64,000 bases of DNA from Lachnospiraceae bacterium (GCA_902363445.1 CABJAB010000002.1:372001-436000); one strand, 5' to 3'; positions 35,650 through 44,894 are shown, counted from the stretch's first letter. A program made the numbers and translations. The notes: generated from the letters alone by a model not told the origin.

Positions 35650-37047
35650 TCAGACGCTTTCTGGCACAGAATCCGGTATGTTTTTCAATTGTTTTCTGTA
35701 AGTCCTGATCAGGAGAACGACGCACAGGGCGGCTGAAACGATCTCCGCGATCGGAAAGGCAAACCAGACGGCATCCAGGCCAATGGAGACCGCGAACAGA
35801 TAAGCGACCGGCACGATGACAAAAATCTGCCGAATCAGGGAAATCAGCAAGCTGTAAAATCCATTGCCCAGGGCCTGAAATACAGAGGAGATAACGATGG
35901 CGGCTCCTGCGAATACAAAGCAGAGACTGATTCTGCGAAGGGCAGGGACTCCCATGGAGATCATATCGGGGGAGCTGTTGAACATCCGAATGAGGGCTTC
36001 CGGAAAAATCTGGAACACGGCAAAGCCCACTGCCATGATGCCGACTGCGATAACGACGCTCAGCTTGATGGTATCTATGATCCGTTTTTTCTTTCTCGCT
36101 CCGAAATTGTAGGCGACAATGGGAATCATCCCGTTATTCAGGCCGAAGACCGGCATGAAAACAAAGCTCTGAAGCTTAAAATATACTCCGAATACCGATA
36201 CGGCAGTGGAAGAGAACATCAGGAGGATCCCGTTCATTAAGAGAGTCATCAGAGAGACGACTGCCTGCATGATGATAGAGGGAATCCCGACCTTGTAAAT
36301 CTGCCGGATGATGAAGCCGCTTGGACGGAATTTTCGGAAATGAAAGTGCAGCTCGTCGTTTTTCTTTAAATTGAAAATAAGAGCCATCACGGCGGCGACA
36401 CACTGGCCTAAGACCGTAGCCGCAGCGGCTCCCGCCACTTCCATGCGGGGAAAACCGAACAGGCCGAAGATCATGATCGGATCAAAAATAATATTGATGA
36501 TGGCTCCTGTCCCCTGAGTGATCATGGTATAGATCGTTTTGCCGGTGGACTGCAGGATACGTTCCAGCGTCATCTGCATGAAAAGGCCGATGGACACCAT
36601 CGTACAGATGGTCAGATAATCTGTTCCGTACCGGACGATCACTTCGTCCTGTATCTGGCTGGCAAAAAAGAACCGGCTTCCGAACAGGCCGAAAACGGCA
36701 AAGGCAATATAGCTTAAAAATGCCAGGAAAATCCCGTTGATGGCGGCCGCGTCCGCCTGAGCAAAATTCCTTTCCCCCAGGTTCCTGGAAAGATACGCAT
36801 TGATACCGACTGCAGTGCCGGTGCCGAAGGCGATCATGAGACTTTGAATGGGAAACGCCATGGATACGGCTGTAAGGGCGGCTTCCGACAGCCGTCCTAC
36901 GAATACACTGTCTACGATATTATACATTGCCTGTACCAGCATGGAAATCATAATGGGCAGAGACATGCTGACCAACAGCTTATTGACCGGCATGACCCCC
37001 ATTTTATTTTCCTGAGGCTGTGTCTTTTGGGTTTTTTCTTCTGTCAT
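35650..37047 (-). CDS. MATE-family efflux transporter (first of a divergent pair)
   Basis: 465 residues, about twelve membrane helices, MATE fold (SLPIMISMLVQAMYNIVDSVFVG at the first helix, AFGTGTAVGINAYLSRNLG in the second). I place the start at the ATG at 37047, behind TGGAGTGAG; a TTG at 37074 would add nine residues. Role: cation-coupled drug or metabolite export. It is transcribed away from a second, distinct MATE gene at 37213. Confidence 0.92.
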   Translation of the reverse strand: MTEEKTQKTQPQENKMGVMPVNKLLVSMSLPIMISMLVQAMYNIVDSVFVGRLSEAALTAVSMAFPIQSLMIAFGTGTAVGINAYLSRNLGERNFAQADAAAINGIFLAFLSYIAFAVFGLFGSRFFFASQIQDEVIVRYGTDYLTICTMVSIGLFMQMTLERILQSTGKTIYTMITQGTGAIINIIFDPIMIFGLFGFPRMEVAGAAAATVLGQCVAAVMALIFNLKKNDELHFHFRKFRPSGFIIRQIYKVGIPSIIMQAVVSLMTLLMNGILLMFSSTAVSVFGVYFKLQSFVFMPVFGLNNGMIPIVAYNFGARKKKRIIDTIKLSVVIAVGIMAVGFAVFQIFPEALIRMFNSSPDMISMGVPALRRISLCFVFAGAAIVISSVFQALGNGFYSLLISLIRQIFVIVPVAYLFAVSIGLDAVWFAFPIAEIVSAALCVVLLIRTYRKQLKNIPDSVPESV

Positions 37048-37212
37048 AAACTCACTCCATTCACTTGATTTCAAACAGCATCAGGAACAAGCATAGCACA
37101 ATAAAAAAAATGCCGCAATATATTCCTTGTAGAAACAACGAAAATGTGGTATTTTTAGGAATGGAGTGAGTAAAAGACTCACAAAGAAATTAAAATAAGG
37201 AAGTCTTAAATT

Positions 37213-38565
37213 ATGGCAAAGGATATGTCTGTGGGAAAACCGTTTCCTACTTTGTTCAAATTTGCAATGCCCATGGTGCTCGGGAATCTGTTTCAGCAGC
37301 TTTATAATGTAGTGGATTCCATGGTAGTGGGCAATTTTGTGGGTGAAGATGCTCTGGCGGCGGTCGGGACCACCACGGCGATCACTTTTCTGTTTATCGC
37401 CATTGCCATCGGCATGGGTATCGGCTGCTCCGTGGTGATTTCCCAGCTGTTCGGGGCCAAGAATATGGATACGATGAAGCTGGCTATCCACACTGCGCTG
37501 ATTTCCATGCTCGTGCTCAGTGTGATTCTGTCCATATTCGGTCTGGCGGCCCACGAATGGATTCTGAGATCCATGAAGGTACCGGAAAATATTTTTGCAG
37601 ATGCCGCCGCTTATTTGCGGATCTACTGCATGGGCCTGGTGTTTTTGTTCATGTACAATATCTTGAATTCTATTTTTAACGCTCTGGGGGAGTCGAGGTT
37701 CCCTCTTATCTTTCTGACCATGTCCTCTATCCTCAATGTAATACTGGACTTATATTTTGTGATCGGGCTTCATATGGGAGTCCCGGGTGTGGCATGGGCA
37801 ACGCTGATAGCCCAGGGGATTTCCGCAGTCCTTTCTTTTCTTGTTCTTATAAGGAGTGTGAGAAGGATTGAAACAAAAGAAAAGCCGGCTCTGTTCAGCG
37901 GCCGCCTGCTGGGGCAGATGTTTCGCCTGGCGGTCCCTACCACCATCCAACAGTCCATTGTGTCGCTTGGGCTTGTATTTGTCCAGGGACTTGTGAACAG
38001 CTACGGTTCTGTCGTGATTGCGGGATATACGGCAGCTACTAAGATCGATACGATAGCCATTAATCCTATGGTCCAGGTCGGAAACGCGGTATCCACTTTT
38101 ACAGCTCAGAATATGGGGGCCAAAAAAACGGAGAGGGTCAAGTCGGGGATGTGTTCCGGTCTTATCATAGCTTCTTCGATCTCTGTGTCCCTGGCGGTGA
38201 TCTTGTATTTCTTCGGAGGAGCTTTCATAGGAGCTTTCATGGACAGCGGAACGAGTGCGGAGGCCATCGGAGTAGGAGTCCATTATATGCGGGTGGTTTC
38301 TTCCTTTTACGTTGTGATGGGCACGATGAATGTCTTTAATGGAGTCCTCCGGGGGGCCGGCGATGTCCGGGTATTCATGCTCGCCACTCTGTGCAATTTT
38401 TCCGTCCGCGTGGCCGGCGCCCATATTTTGGCCGCTTCCCCCATGGGAGCCAGTGGAATCTGGTGGGCAATCCCCATCGGATGGATTGTGGGAGCCCTGA
38501 TTTCCGGGAGCAGGTTTGCCAGCGGCAGGTGGAAGACTAAGAAATTGGCAGTTACGGAGGAATAA
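37213..38565 (+). CDS. MATE-family efflux transporter (second of a divergent pair)
   Basis: 450 residues, about twelve helices; begins KPFPTLFKFAMPMVLGNLFQQLYNVVDS-type MATE sequence with the QLFGAK motif. RBS AAGGAAG. It differs from its divergent neighbour enough to be an old paralogue. It is followed after 1 base by the HAD phosphatase gene, so the two are probably co-transcribed. Both MATE genes carry GGAGTGAGT in their leaders. Confidence 0.92.
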   Translation: MAKDMSVGKPFPTLFKFAMPMVLGNLFQQLYNVVDSMVVGNFVGEDALAAVGTTTAITFLFIAIAIGMGIGCSVVISQLFGAKNMDTMKLAIHTALISMLVLSVILSIFGLAAHEWILRSMKVPENIFADAAAYLRIYCMGLVFLFMYNILNSIFNALGESRFPLIFLTMSSILNVILDLYFVIGLHMGVPGVAWATLIAQGISAVLSFLVLIRSVRRIETKEKPALFSGRLLGQMFRLAVPTTIQQSIVSLGLVFVQGLVNSYGSVVIAGYTAATKIDTIAINPMVQVGNAVSTFTAQNMGAKKTERVKSGMCSGLIIASSISVSLAVILYFFGGAFIGAFMDSGTSAEAIGVGVHYMRVVSSFYVVMGTMNVFNGVLRGAGDVRVFMLATLCNFSVRVAGAHILAASPMGASGIWWAIPIGWIVGALISGSRFASGRWKTKKLAVTEE

Positions 38566-38566
38566 A

Positions 38567-39223
38567 ATGGCGCGGATAATCTTATTTGACCTGGACGGCA
38601 CCCTTACGGATCCGAAGGAAGGGATCACCAGATGTGTTCAATATGGAATGGAGGCTTTGGGATATACCGAGCCGGATCAAGGCAGGCTGACGTCGTTCAT
38701 CGGGCCTCCGCTAAAGGACATGTTCATGGAATACTGCGGTTTTGAACCGAAGCAGGCGGATGAAGCCGTTAAGAAATACCGGGAGCGGTTTTCCGAAAAA
38801 GGAATGTATGAAAATGAAATTTATGTGGGTATAGAGGACATGCTCAGAACGCTTAAGGAATCGGGCAGACGTTTAGGGGTTGCGACTTCTAAGCCCTGGG
38901 TATTCGCGGAACCGATTCTGAAGCATTTCGAAATCCTGGATTATTTTGAGTTTGTAACGGGGAGTGAACTGAGCGGCGAGCGTGTTCAGAAAAGTGAAGT
39001 CATCGAAGAGGCTTTAAGGAAGTTTGGCGCAGGACCGGAAGATAAAGGAGACGTCCTCATGGTGGGAGACAGAAAGCATGATATCCTCGGCGCATTGAAA
39101 GCCGGCGTGGATTCTGTAGGCGTCACTTACGGATATGGAGGCTATGAAGAGCTTTCACAGGCAGGCGCTGGCCATATCGTCGATACGGTGAAAGAATTGA
39201 CAGAGCTTCTCTTAAAACTGTGA
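38567..39223 (+). CDS. HAD-superfamily phosphatase (phosphoglycolate phosphatase-like)
   Basis: 218 residues from ATG 38567 (ACGGAGGAATAAA upstream, inside the MATE end). Motif I DLDGTLTD (residues 7-14), motif II VATSKP, motif III and IV region KS...VGDRKHDILGALKAG. The small helical cap points to the Gph/PpaX-like subfamily; the substrate is not determinable. It ends before a bidirectional terminator. Confidence 0.88.
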   Translation: MARIILFDLDGTLTDPKEGITRCVQYGMEALGYTEPDQGRLTSFIGPPLKDMFMEYCGFEPKQADEAVKKYRERFSEKGMYENEIYVGIEDMLRTLKESGRRLGVATSKPWVFAEPILKHFEILDYFEFVTGSELSGERVQKSEVIEEALRKFGAGPEDKGDVLMVGDRKHDILGALKAGVDSVGVTYGYGGYEELSQAGAGHIVDTVKELTELLLKL

Positions 39224-39245
39224 TTAAAGGAAACGAATACAGAAA

Positions 39246-39281
39246 AATGCCGGCAAACAAAAAGAGCGCCGGCATTTTTTT
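39246..39281. terminator. Bidirectional terminator, HAD / coat protein
   Basis: AATGCCGGC (39246-39254) pairs with GCCGGCATT (39268-39276), then TTTTT; the other side is AAAAA-rich. Confidence 0.88.
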
Positions 39282-39307
39282 GTATTTACTTTTTTTGGTC
39301 TCTAAGG

Positions 39308-39550
39308 TCAGCCGATAAATTTCTGCTTTACAGAAGTTACCTTAGACTGTTCTGCCTGTTCGGTGGGATACCAGCCCTTTGCGGCCATTTTATCGTAGAT
39401 TGTATCTTGCATGCAGAGTGCATCATTTAAAGCGGAGTTGAATGCCTGGTGAACGTTTGCCGTGGAAGATTCAATCGTTCCATGCATAAACAGATCACAC
39501 ACGCCCTTTTCCAGCAGTAGAATGTTTTCCATCAGGTTTTTGTCGTCCAT
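39308..39550 (-). CDS. CotF-like spore coat protein (small)
   Basis: 80 residues, helical, starting MDDKNLMENILLLEKGVCDLF and containing the YDKMAAKGWYP segment seen in CotF-type coat proteins. A perfect AAGGAGGT precedes the ATG. Encoded 12 bases after a 57-residue partner (39563-39736), in one transcript behind a sigma-K-type promoter. Expected in the outer spore layers made by the mother cell. Confidence 0.8.
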   Translation of the reverse strand: MDDKNLMENILLLEKGVCDLFMHGTIESSTANVHQAFNSALNDALCMQDTIYDKMAAKGWYPTEQAEQSKVTSVKQKFIG

Positions 39551-39562
39551 TACGTTACCTCC

Positions 39563-39736
39563 TTACAGCAGTTCGTAGAAATTCTGAAAAATCTGCTGAT
39601 GTTTCTGTGCCATATCTTCTATGCAGTTTTTCAGTTCAGCGTCATGAATCTGATTTGCGGTTTCCTTGCACTTAGTCTGAAAATATTTCTCATGGCCCAG
39701 CGCGTCTTCAACATACAGTAATTCTTTGGTCGTCAT
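39563..39736 (-). CDS. 57-residue helical protein, probable coat-associated partner
   Basis: A short gene starting MTTKELLYVEDALGHEKYF and ending QNFYELL, wholly helical. GGAGGTGA lies 7 bases before the ATG at 39736, as good a ribosome site as any in the window. It directly precedes the CotF-like gene, 12 bases away. The sequence pattern resembles the small half of two-gene CotF-like coat pairs in Clostridia. Function otherwise unknown. Confidence 0.8.
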   Translation of the reverse strand: MTTKELLYVEDALGHEKYFQTKCKETANQIHDAELKNCIEDMAQKHQQIFQNFYELL

Positions 39737-39797
39737 TTACGATTCACCTCCAATACTTATTTCAGTCTTATGTTCTACCGTTTCTTAGAAAATATTC

Positions 39798-39826
39798 TAA
39801 TATATGAAATTAAGGGGTCACCTGTT
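39798..39826 (-). promoter_or_regulatory. Sigma-K-type promoter for the coat gene pair
   Basis: On the minus strand, AACA (39826-39823), 16 bases, CATATATTA (39806-39798) fits the sigma-K form (AC at -35, CATANNNTA at -10). Start codon about 60 bases downstream. Confidence 0.45.
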
Positions 39827-39869
39827 ATCTGCATGATGAATAATGTAAAAGGAAAAGGAGGGACGCCAA

Positions 39870-40439
39870 ATGTCTTGCAGACAACAATTCAGTGATGTTA
39901 CTAAGAAATATCTGTGCTGTTATTATGAAATACTGGAGGATATGATCTCGGAAATGACAGAAGCTGAGCTGACAGAGAGCCTGTCACATAATTTTATCGT
40001 ACAGATGATCCCCCATCACCGGGCCGCTATCGAAATGTCGTATAATCTTTTGCAGTATACGACCTCTGTCCCCTTGCAGAACATCGCTCAGAATATCATA
40101 AGCGAACAGACGAGAAGCATTGAAAATATGCAGCAGATATTGGCAAACTGCAGCGGACTTTGCAATTCAGAACAGGATCTGTGCCTTTATCAGAGGCATT
40201 TCCGGCAGATTACGCAGACCATGTTCTCTCAGATGCAGAATGCCTGCTCCGACAACAATATCAATGCCGATTTCATGAGAGAGATGATTCCCCACCATGA
40301 GGGTGCGGTCCGGATGTCAAAGAATGTACTTAACTATTCCATTTGCCGGGAGCTCGTTCCGATTCTCGAAGCGATCATTACGTCACAGGAACGAGGGATA
40401 CAGGAGATGAAACGGCTGCTTCGGTGTATGGGGCAATAG
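39870..40439 (+). CDS. DUF305 protein with two His-pair motifs
   Basis: 189 residues, two tandem helical DUF305 units, each with the family motif: MIPHHRAAIEMS (about residue 48) and MIPHHEGAVRMS (about 133). DUF305 is a ferritin-like four-helix fold that often binds metal through the HH pair. No signal peptide, so cytoplasmic or spore-associated. AAAGGAGGGACG ribosome site. Its place next to coat genes is suggestive only. Confidence 0.88.
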   Translation: MSCRQQFSDVTKKYLCCYYEILEDMISEMTEAELTESLSHNFIVQMIPHHRAAIEMSYNLLQYTTSVPLQNIAQNIISEQTRSIENMQQILANCSGLCNSEQDLCLYQRHFRQITQTMFSQMQNACSDNNINADFMREMIPHHEGAVRMSKNVLNYSICRELVPILEAIITSQERGIQEMKRLLRCMGQ

Positions 40440-40461
40440 AGGATACGAACCCTTCTTCACA

Positions 40462-40491
40462 TTGCTTTTTCCGGTGATCTTATGCTATTCT
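40462..40491 (+). promoter_or_regulatory. Promoter for the LUD-domain gene
   Basis: TTGCTT (40462-40467), 18 bases, TATTCT (40486-40491); start codon 53 bases on. Confidence 0.4.
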
Positions 40492-40543
40492 ATACTTATA
40501 TGAGGTTATCCGTTAAACGGGAAAAGAACAGGAGGAAGGAAAT

Positions 40544-41185
40544 ATGAATAAAACACCTAAAGAACTGTTTCAGGAAAAGCGCGGCATTACTGTAGTGAAG
40601 AATCTGGAAAACCGTCATTTCGAGGCATATTACTGTCCCACAAAGGAAGAAGCCCTTCAAAAGGTATTGGAATTAATACCGGAAGAGTCGTCTGTATCAT
40701 GGGGAGGCTCTATGACCATCCGGGACATGGGACTTACGGATGCGCTGAATCAAGGGAATTACCGGACGATCGACCGGGATAAGGCAGTAAATGAAGAAGA
40801 AAAGAAGAAAGCATACAGGGACGCCATGTCTGCAGAATATTATCTGACCAGCGCCAATGGAATCAGTGAAGACGGCCAGCTGGTAAATGTAGACGGTACG
40901 GGAAACCGCGTTGCAGCGATCGTATATGGGCCGGAATATGTCATAGTGGTCGCCGGCATGAATAAAGTGGCGAAGACAGCGGATGATGCGCTGGTTCGGG
41001 CGAGGACCATAGCCGCTCCCATAAATCAGCAGCGTTTTCAGAGAAAAACGCCGTGTACGGTTACCGGCGCATGTGGAGACTGCATATCACCCGACTGTAT
41101 CTGTAATCAGGTCCTGATCACCAGAAACTGCAGTCCTGCCGGCAGGATCAAGGTAGTGCTGGTCGGAGAAGAGCTGGGGTATTGA
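40544..41185 (+). CDS. LUD-domain protein (LutC/YkgG-like)
   Basis: 213 residues of the LUD (lactate utilization) fold, with SSVSWGGSMTIRDMGL and the ANGISEDGQLVNVDGTGNRVAA signature. The C terminus adds a Cys cluster, CTVTGACGDCISPDCIC, which could bind metal or Fe-S and is common in single-gene clostridial members. LutA and LutB are absent nearby, so a lactate role is uncertain. AGGAGGAAGGAAAT ribosome site. It converges with the PTS gene, 5 bases apart. Confidence 0.88.
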   Translation: MNKTPKELFQEKRGITVVKNLENRHFEAYYCPTKEEALQKVLELIPEESSVSWGGSMTIRDMGLTDALNQGNYRTIDRDKAVNEEEKKKAYRDAMSAEYYLTSANGISEDGQLVNVDGTGNRVAAIVYGPEYVIVVAGMNKVAKTADDALVRARTIAAPINQQRFQRKTPCTVTGACGDCISPDCICNQVLITRNCSPAGRIKVVLVGEELGY

Positions 41186-41190
41186 CCGTT

Positions 41191-42315
41191 TTAGGCATGA
41201 ACGGCTTCTTCCGTCTGTCTGTCCGCATCGAAACGGCCTCCGAATACAAAAGTCAGGAGGAAAGATGCCGCGAAGCTTATGGCGGCGGCTATCATGGCTT
41301 TCATGAGATTGTCTGGTTCACCGGAATCCGCAAACATCAGGAAAGACGGCATTCCCGGAAAGGCGTATACATAGCAGTGGATCGTAACAAGTCCCTGGTA
41401 AGCGCCGGCGATGGCGGCTCCGATCATGGATGTGATCAGCGGCCGGCGGTACGGAAGTGATACGCCGTAGATGGGCGGTTCCGTGACACCGGTCAGAAAG
41501 ACTGTGACGGCGCAGCTCAAAGCCAGCTTTTTCAGGGCCGAAGTTCTGGCCCTGAAAAAAGCGGCCAGACAGGTGCCTGCCTGTGACAGCGTAAGGATGA
41601 AAAATCCCACCATGACGCCGTCCTCCATGCCGAACGTGCCAAGCTGACTGAGAGCCACCGCGACGAACACCCAGTGAGTGCCGGTGATGACGAAGAGGGG
41701 AGAAAGGCCGGCAAACAGAGCCCAGGCCGCCACAGGCGCATGGGCTTGGAGCCATACCATGATGCCGGACAAAAAGTTTCCGATCAGTGTTCCGATAGGG
41801 CCGATCAAGAGGATGCCCAGCAAAGAAGAGAGGAGCAGGATCACCAGGGGAGACAGGATATCGTCCAGAACCTTGGGCATCAGTTTATGTACCAGTTTTT
41901 CCACATAGATCATGGCTGCGATCAGCAGAATGATGGGAATGGTGCTGTACGCATAGGTAGCCTTCACCAGGGGAATTCCCGCGAAAGAGAGTTTTCCTGC
42001 GGAGGATACCAGCTCCACGAAAGCAGGGCTCATCATCGCTCCGACGGCGCCTATGGCCAGTACTGTGTTCACGTGAAAATGAGCAGAAGCCGTATAGGCT
42101 AGGAAAAAAGGCAGGAAATAGAGGGGAGCGTCTCCGATTATGGACAGGACAAGTTCTGTATGGCTGCCCTCTGTCAGTGCTCCCGTCATGGTCAGGATGA
42201 TGACTAGAAGCTTTACCAGTCCTCCTGCGACAAGTATGGGGATGACCGGCGCCATACAGCTGGAAATGTGGTCAATGACCGCGGCAACGATGTTCTTTTT
42301 TTTATTCTGTTCCAT
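41191..42315 (-). CDS. PTS EIIC membrane component, stand-alone
   Basis: 374 residues from ATG 42315 (GGGAGTGCGTA upstream); the frame is open to 42396. About ten membrane segments; the EIIC sugar-site motif GVTEPPIYGVSLPYRRPL is present, as in glucose/sucrose-beta-glucoside superfamily permeases. There is no EIIB or EIIA domain or gene next to it, so it must borrow phosphorylation partners from elsewhere or work as a facilitator. Sugar unknown. Confidence 0.87.
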   Translation of the reverse strand: MEQNKKKNIVAAVIDHISSCMAPVIPILVAGGLVKLLVIILTMTGALTEGSHTELVLSIIGDAPLYFLPFFLAYTASAHFHVNTVLAIGAVGAMMSPAFVELVSSAGKLSFAGIPLVKATYAYSTIPIILLIAAMIYVEKLVHKLMPKVLDDILSPLVILLLSSLLGILLIGPIGTLIGNFLSGIMVWLQAHAPVAAWALFAGLSPLFVITGTHWVFVAVALSQLGTFGMEDGVMVGFFILTLSQAGTCLAAFFRARTSALKKLALSCAVTVFLTGVTEPPIYGVSLPYRRPLITSMIGAAIAGAYQGLVTIHCYVYAFPGMPSFLMFADSGEPDNLMKAMIAAAISFAASFLLTFVFGGRFDADRQTEEAVHA

Positions 42316-42444
42316 TACGCACTCCCGGGAAATGTTTTTAAGATCAATATACGGCAGACAGCTTCTGCCGTCTGTGTCACAAAGCAAGTATAGCATTGCC
42401 GGAATGGGTTTTCAAGGAAATTCCGGGCATGAAAGGAAGCGGAT

Positions 42445-43260
42445 ATGAAATTATCCTGTAAGGTTTCAATGATTCAAATGAGGGTGATGAAAACGAAAGA
42501 AGACAGTCTGTTCGCTGCGGGAAAAATGATCAAAAACGCCGCAAGAGACGGAGCAGATTTCGTCATACTGCCGGAGATGTTCACTTGTCCTTATGAAACA
42601 GAGAATTTTCCGGCATACGCTGAGGATGAGAACGGGGAAAGCGTAAGAATACTTTCTTCCGCCGCGGCGGAAAACCATGTATATTTAATCGGAGGCAGCC
42701 TTCCGGAACGGGATGACGCCGGGAAGGTCTATAACACTTCATTCGTCTTTGACCGGGAGGGCCGCGTCATCGCAAAGCACCGGAAAGCCCATTTATTTGA
42801 TATTGATATCAAAGGCGGACAGTCTTTTAAAGAGTCCGATACGCTCACGCCTGGAGATAAGGCGACGGTCTTTCCCACAGAATTTGGAATGATGGGCCTT
42901 TGTATCTGTTATGATATCCGTTTTCCGGAGCTATTCCGCAGAATGGTGGAGGATGGGGCAAATATGGTGTTCTGCCCGGCGGCCTTTAACCGGACGACCG
43001 GACCGAGACATTGGGAGCTTTTGTTTCGGAGCCGGGCCGTGGACAACCAGATTTTCATGGCGGGTGTTTCTCCTGCCGCAGACGAAAACGCTTCCTATAT
43101 CGCATACGGACACTCTATCCTAGTATCACCCTGGGGAGAAATTCTATATGAAGCGGGAGAAGATGAGACCGTTCTGACGAAAACCATAGATCTGACGGAA
43201 GTGGAACGCGTGAGAGAGCAGCTTCCGCTGCTTAAGCACAGAAGGAAAGAAATTTATTGA
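42445..43260 (+). CDS. Nitrilase-superfamily amidase (omega-amidase/Nit2-like)
   Basis: 271 residues with the catalytic triad regions: Glu in LPEMFTCPYE, Lys in KHRKAHLFDID, Cys in GLCICYDIRFPEL. Strongest resemblance is to the omega-amidase branch, which hydrolyses alpha-ketoglutaramate or similar omega-amides in the cytoplasm. Exact substrate inferred. It ends before a bidirectional terminator. Confidence 0.9.
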   Translation: MKLSCKVSMIQMRVMKTKEDSLFAAGKMIKNAARDGADFVILPEMFTCPYETENFPAYAEDENGESVRILSSAAAENHVYLIGGSLPERDDAGKVYNTSFVFDREGRVIAKHRKAHLFDIDIKGGQSFKESDTLTPGDKATVFPTEFGMMGLCICYDIRFPELFRRMVEDGANMVFCPAAFNRTTGPRHWELLFRSRAVDNQIFMAGVSPAADENASYIAYGHSILVSPWGEILYEAGEDETVLTKTIDLTEVERVREQLPLLKHRRKEIY

Positions 43261-43279
43261 GAATCGCTTGAAAACAAGA

Positions 43280-43317
43280 AAAATGGCTGTCCGCATTTTT
43301 GTCCGGACAGCCATTTT
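43280..43317. terminator. Bidirectional terminator, amidase / SASP
   Basis: AAAATGGCTGTCCG (43280-43293) pairs perfectly with CGGACAGCCATTTT (43304-43317). Confidence 0.88.
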
Positions 43318-43366
43318 CCATTTGGAAACTGTTATATTTCCAGGTCATTCAAGTCAGAGGCATTAT

Positions 43367-43579
43367 TTATTTGCCAGCCATCTGTCTTTCCTGCTCTTCG
43401 ATCATCTTCTTAACCATATATCCGCCTACGGAACCATTCTGGTAAGAAGTAAGGTCACCGTTGTAACCATTCTTTAACGGTACACCCAGTTCGTTTGCTA
43501 CTTCCATTTTGAAGCGATCCATTGCTTCTTTTGCTTCAGGTACGTTTACCTGATTGCTGCTTCCTGTGCTCTTAGACAT
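43367..43579 (-). CDS. Alpha/beta-type small acid-soluble spore protein
   Basis: 70 residues from ATG 43579 with AAGGAGGTG upstream. It has the SASP signatures: KMEVANELG with the germination-protease site, and NGDLTSYQNGSVGGYMVKKM. These proteins coat and protect forespore DNA and are degraded on germination. A CATAATA box, as in sigma-G -10 regions, lies on the minus strand at 43625-43619, about 40 bases before the start. Direct evidence that the organism makes spores. Confidence 0.95.
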   Translation of the reverse strand: MSKSTGSSNQVNVPEAKEAMDRFKMEVANELGVPLKNGYNGDLTSYQNGSVGGYMVKKMIEEQERQMAGK

Positions 43580-43711
43580 GTGAAGCACCTCCTTTTCGGT
43601 TGTTATTTGGTACACGCTTATTATGTGCATGCAATAAAATAATACACTGGCAACTTCTGATTCTTCTGTCAGAATTTGTTAATTCCTCATAAAAATGTAA
43701 TGATTAAATAC

Positions 43712-43740
43712 TTGATTGAAAAAACAATCCATACTATAAT
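43712..43740 (+). promoter_or_regulatory. Promoter for rsmD-coaD
   Basis: TTGATT (43712-43717), 17 bases, TATAAT (43735-43740); start codon 63 bases downstream. Confidence 0.65.
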
Positions 43741-43802
43741 ATAACAAGCTAACCAATCCGGCGGAAAATATTTATGATCGGATTAGAATTGAGGAAACAA
43801 CA

Positions 43803-44366
43803 ATGAGAGTGATAGCTGGGACAGCCAGGCGGCTGCCTTTGAAGACACTGGACGGACTGGATACCAGGCCGACCACAGACAGAATCAAAGAAACCCTTTT
43901 TAATATGATTCAGGCAGATGTGAGCGGCAGCCGGTTCCTGGATTTGTTTTCCGGGAGCGGTTCCATCGGAATTGAAGCTTTAAGCCGCGGGGCGTCGGAA
44001 TGCGTTTTTGTAGAAAAGAACCGGAAAGCTGCTGATTGTATCCGGGAGAATCTTTTTGTCACCCGTCTGGAGGAACGGGCGGTGCTGATGGAATGTGACG
44101 TCCTCACCGCACTGCGGAAGCTGGAAGATACGGGAAATGAGGCCTTTGACATCATATATATGGATCCGCCTTATGGAAAGGACCTGGAAAAAGAAGCGCT
44201 GACCTGCCTGAGCCATTCCAGACTGGTGGATGAAGTCACGATGATCCTTGTGGAAGCGTCTCTTGATACGGATTTTTCTTATCTGGAGGACACCATATTT
44301 ACGATAGTACGTGAAAAGAAGTATAAGACCAATAAACATGTGTTTATTTCGATGAAAGAATTATAA
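43803..44366 (+). CDS. rsmD: 16S rRNA guanine-N2 methyltransferase RsmD
   Basis: 187 residues, usual length. SAM motif DLFSGSGSIGIEALSRGA and catalytic MDPPYGKD (DPPY). Methylates G966 (E. coli numbering) of 16S rRNA. The order rsmD-coaD, with ylbJ close by, matches the B. subtilis ylb region. Confidence 0.94.
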   Translation: MRVIAGTARRLPLKTLDGLDTRPTTDRIKETLFNMIQADVSGSRFLDLFSGSGSIGIEALSRGASECVFVEKNRKAADCIRENLFVTRLEERAVLMECDVLTALRKLEDTGNEAFDIIYMDPPYGKDLEKEALTCLSHSRLVDEVTMILVEASLDTDFSYLEDTIFTIVREKKYKTNKHVFISMKEL

Positions 44367-44390
44367 GACTTCAGATAAAGGAGAGCAGGT

Positions 44391-44867
44391 ATGAGGATTG
44401 CCGTATATCCGGGGAGCTTTGATCCGGTCACACTTGGGCATCTGGACATCATCGAGCGTTCTTCCAAAATGGTGGACGAGCTGGTGGTGGGAGTCCTGAA
44501 CAACAGTTCAAAAAATCCGTTGTTTTCTGTTGAGGAACGTGTTACTATGTTAAAGGAAGTGACGATACATCTGCAGAATGTGAGGGTCGAGGCTTTCGAT
44601 GGCCTTCTCGTGGATTTTGCCAGACATTGCGGCTCAAAGATGGTGGTCAGAGGTTTGCGCGCCATCACGGATTTTGAATATGAATTGCAGATGTCACAGA
44701 CGAACAGGATCATCTGTCCGGAAATGGATACGATCTTCTTGACGACGGATTTGAAATACGCTTATTTAAGCTCCAGTATCGTCCGTGAGATGGCTCGTTA
44801 TGGCGGAAATATTTCCGCTTTCGTGCCTGCGTCGATTGTGGAACGGGTGCTGAAGAAATTTGAGTGA
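44391..44867 (+). CDS. coaD: Pantetheine-phosphate adenylyltransferase
   Basis: 158 residues, usual length. The nucleotidyltransferase motif [15 protein letters not shown] and the ISSTxxR-equivalent SSSIVREM are present. It makes dephospho-CoA. RBS GGAGAGCAGGT. Follows rsmD after 24 bases. Confidence 0.97.
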   Translation: MRIAVYPGSFDPVTLGHLDIIERSSKMVDELVVGVLNNSSKNPLFSVEERVTMLKEVTIHLQNVRVEAFDGLLVDFARHCGSKMVVRGLRAITDFEYELQMSQTNRIICPEMDTIFLTTDLKYAYLSSSIVREMARYGGNISAFVPASIVERVLKKFE

Positions 44868-44894
44868 TAAATAATCTTTGGGAGGAAACAGGAC

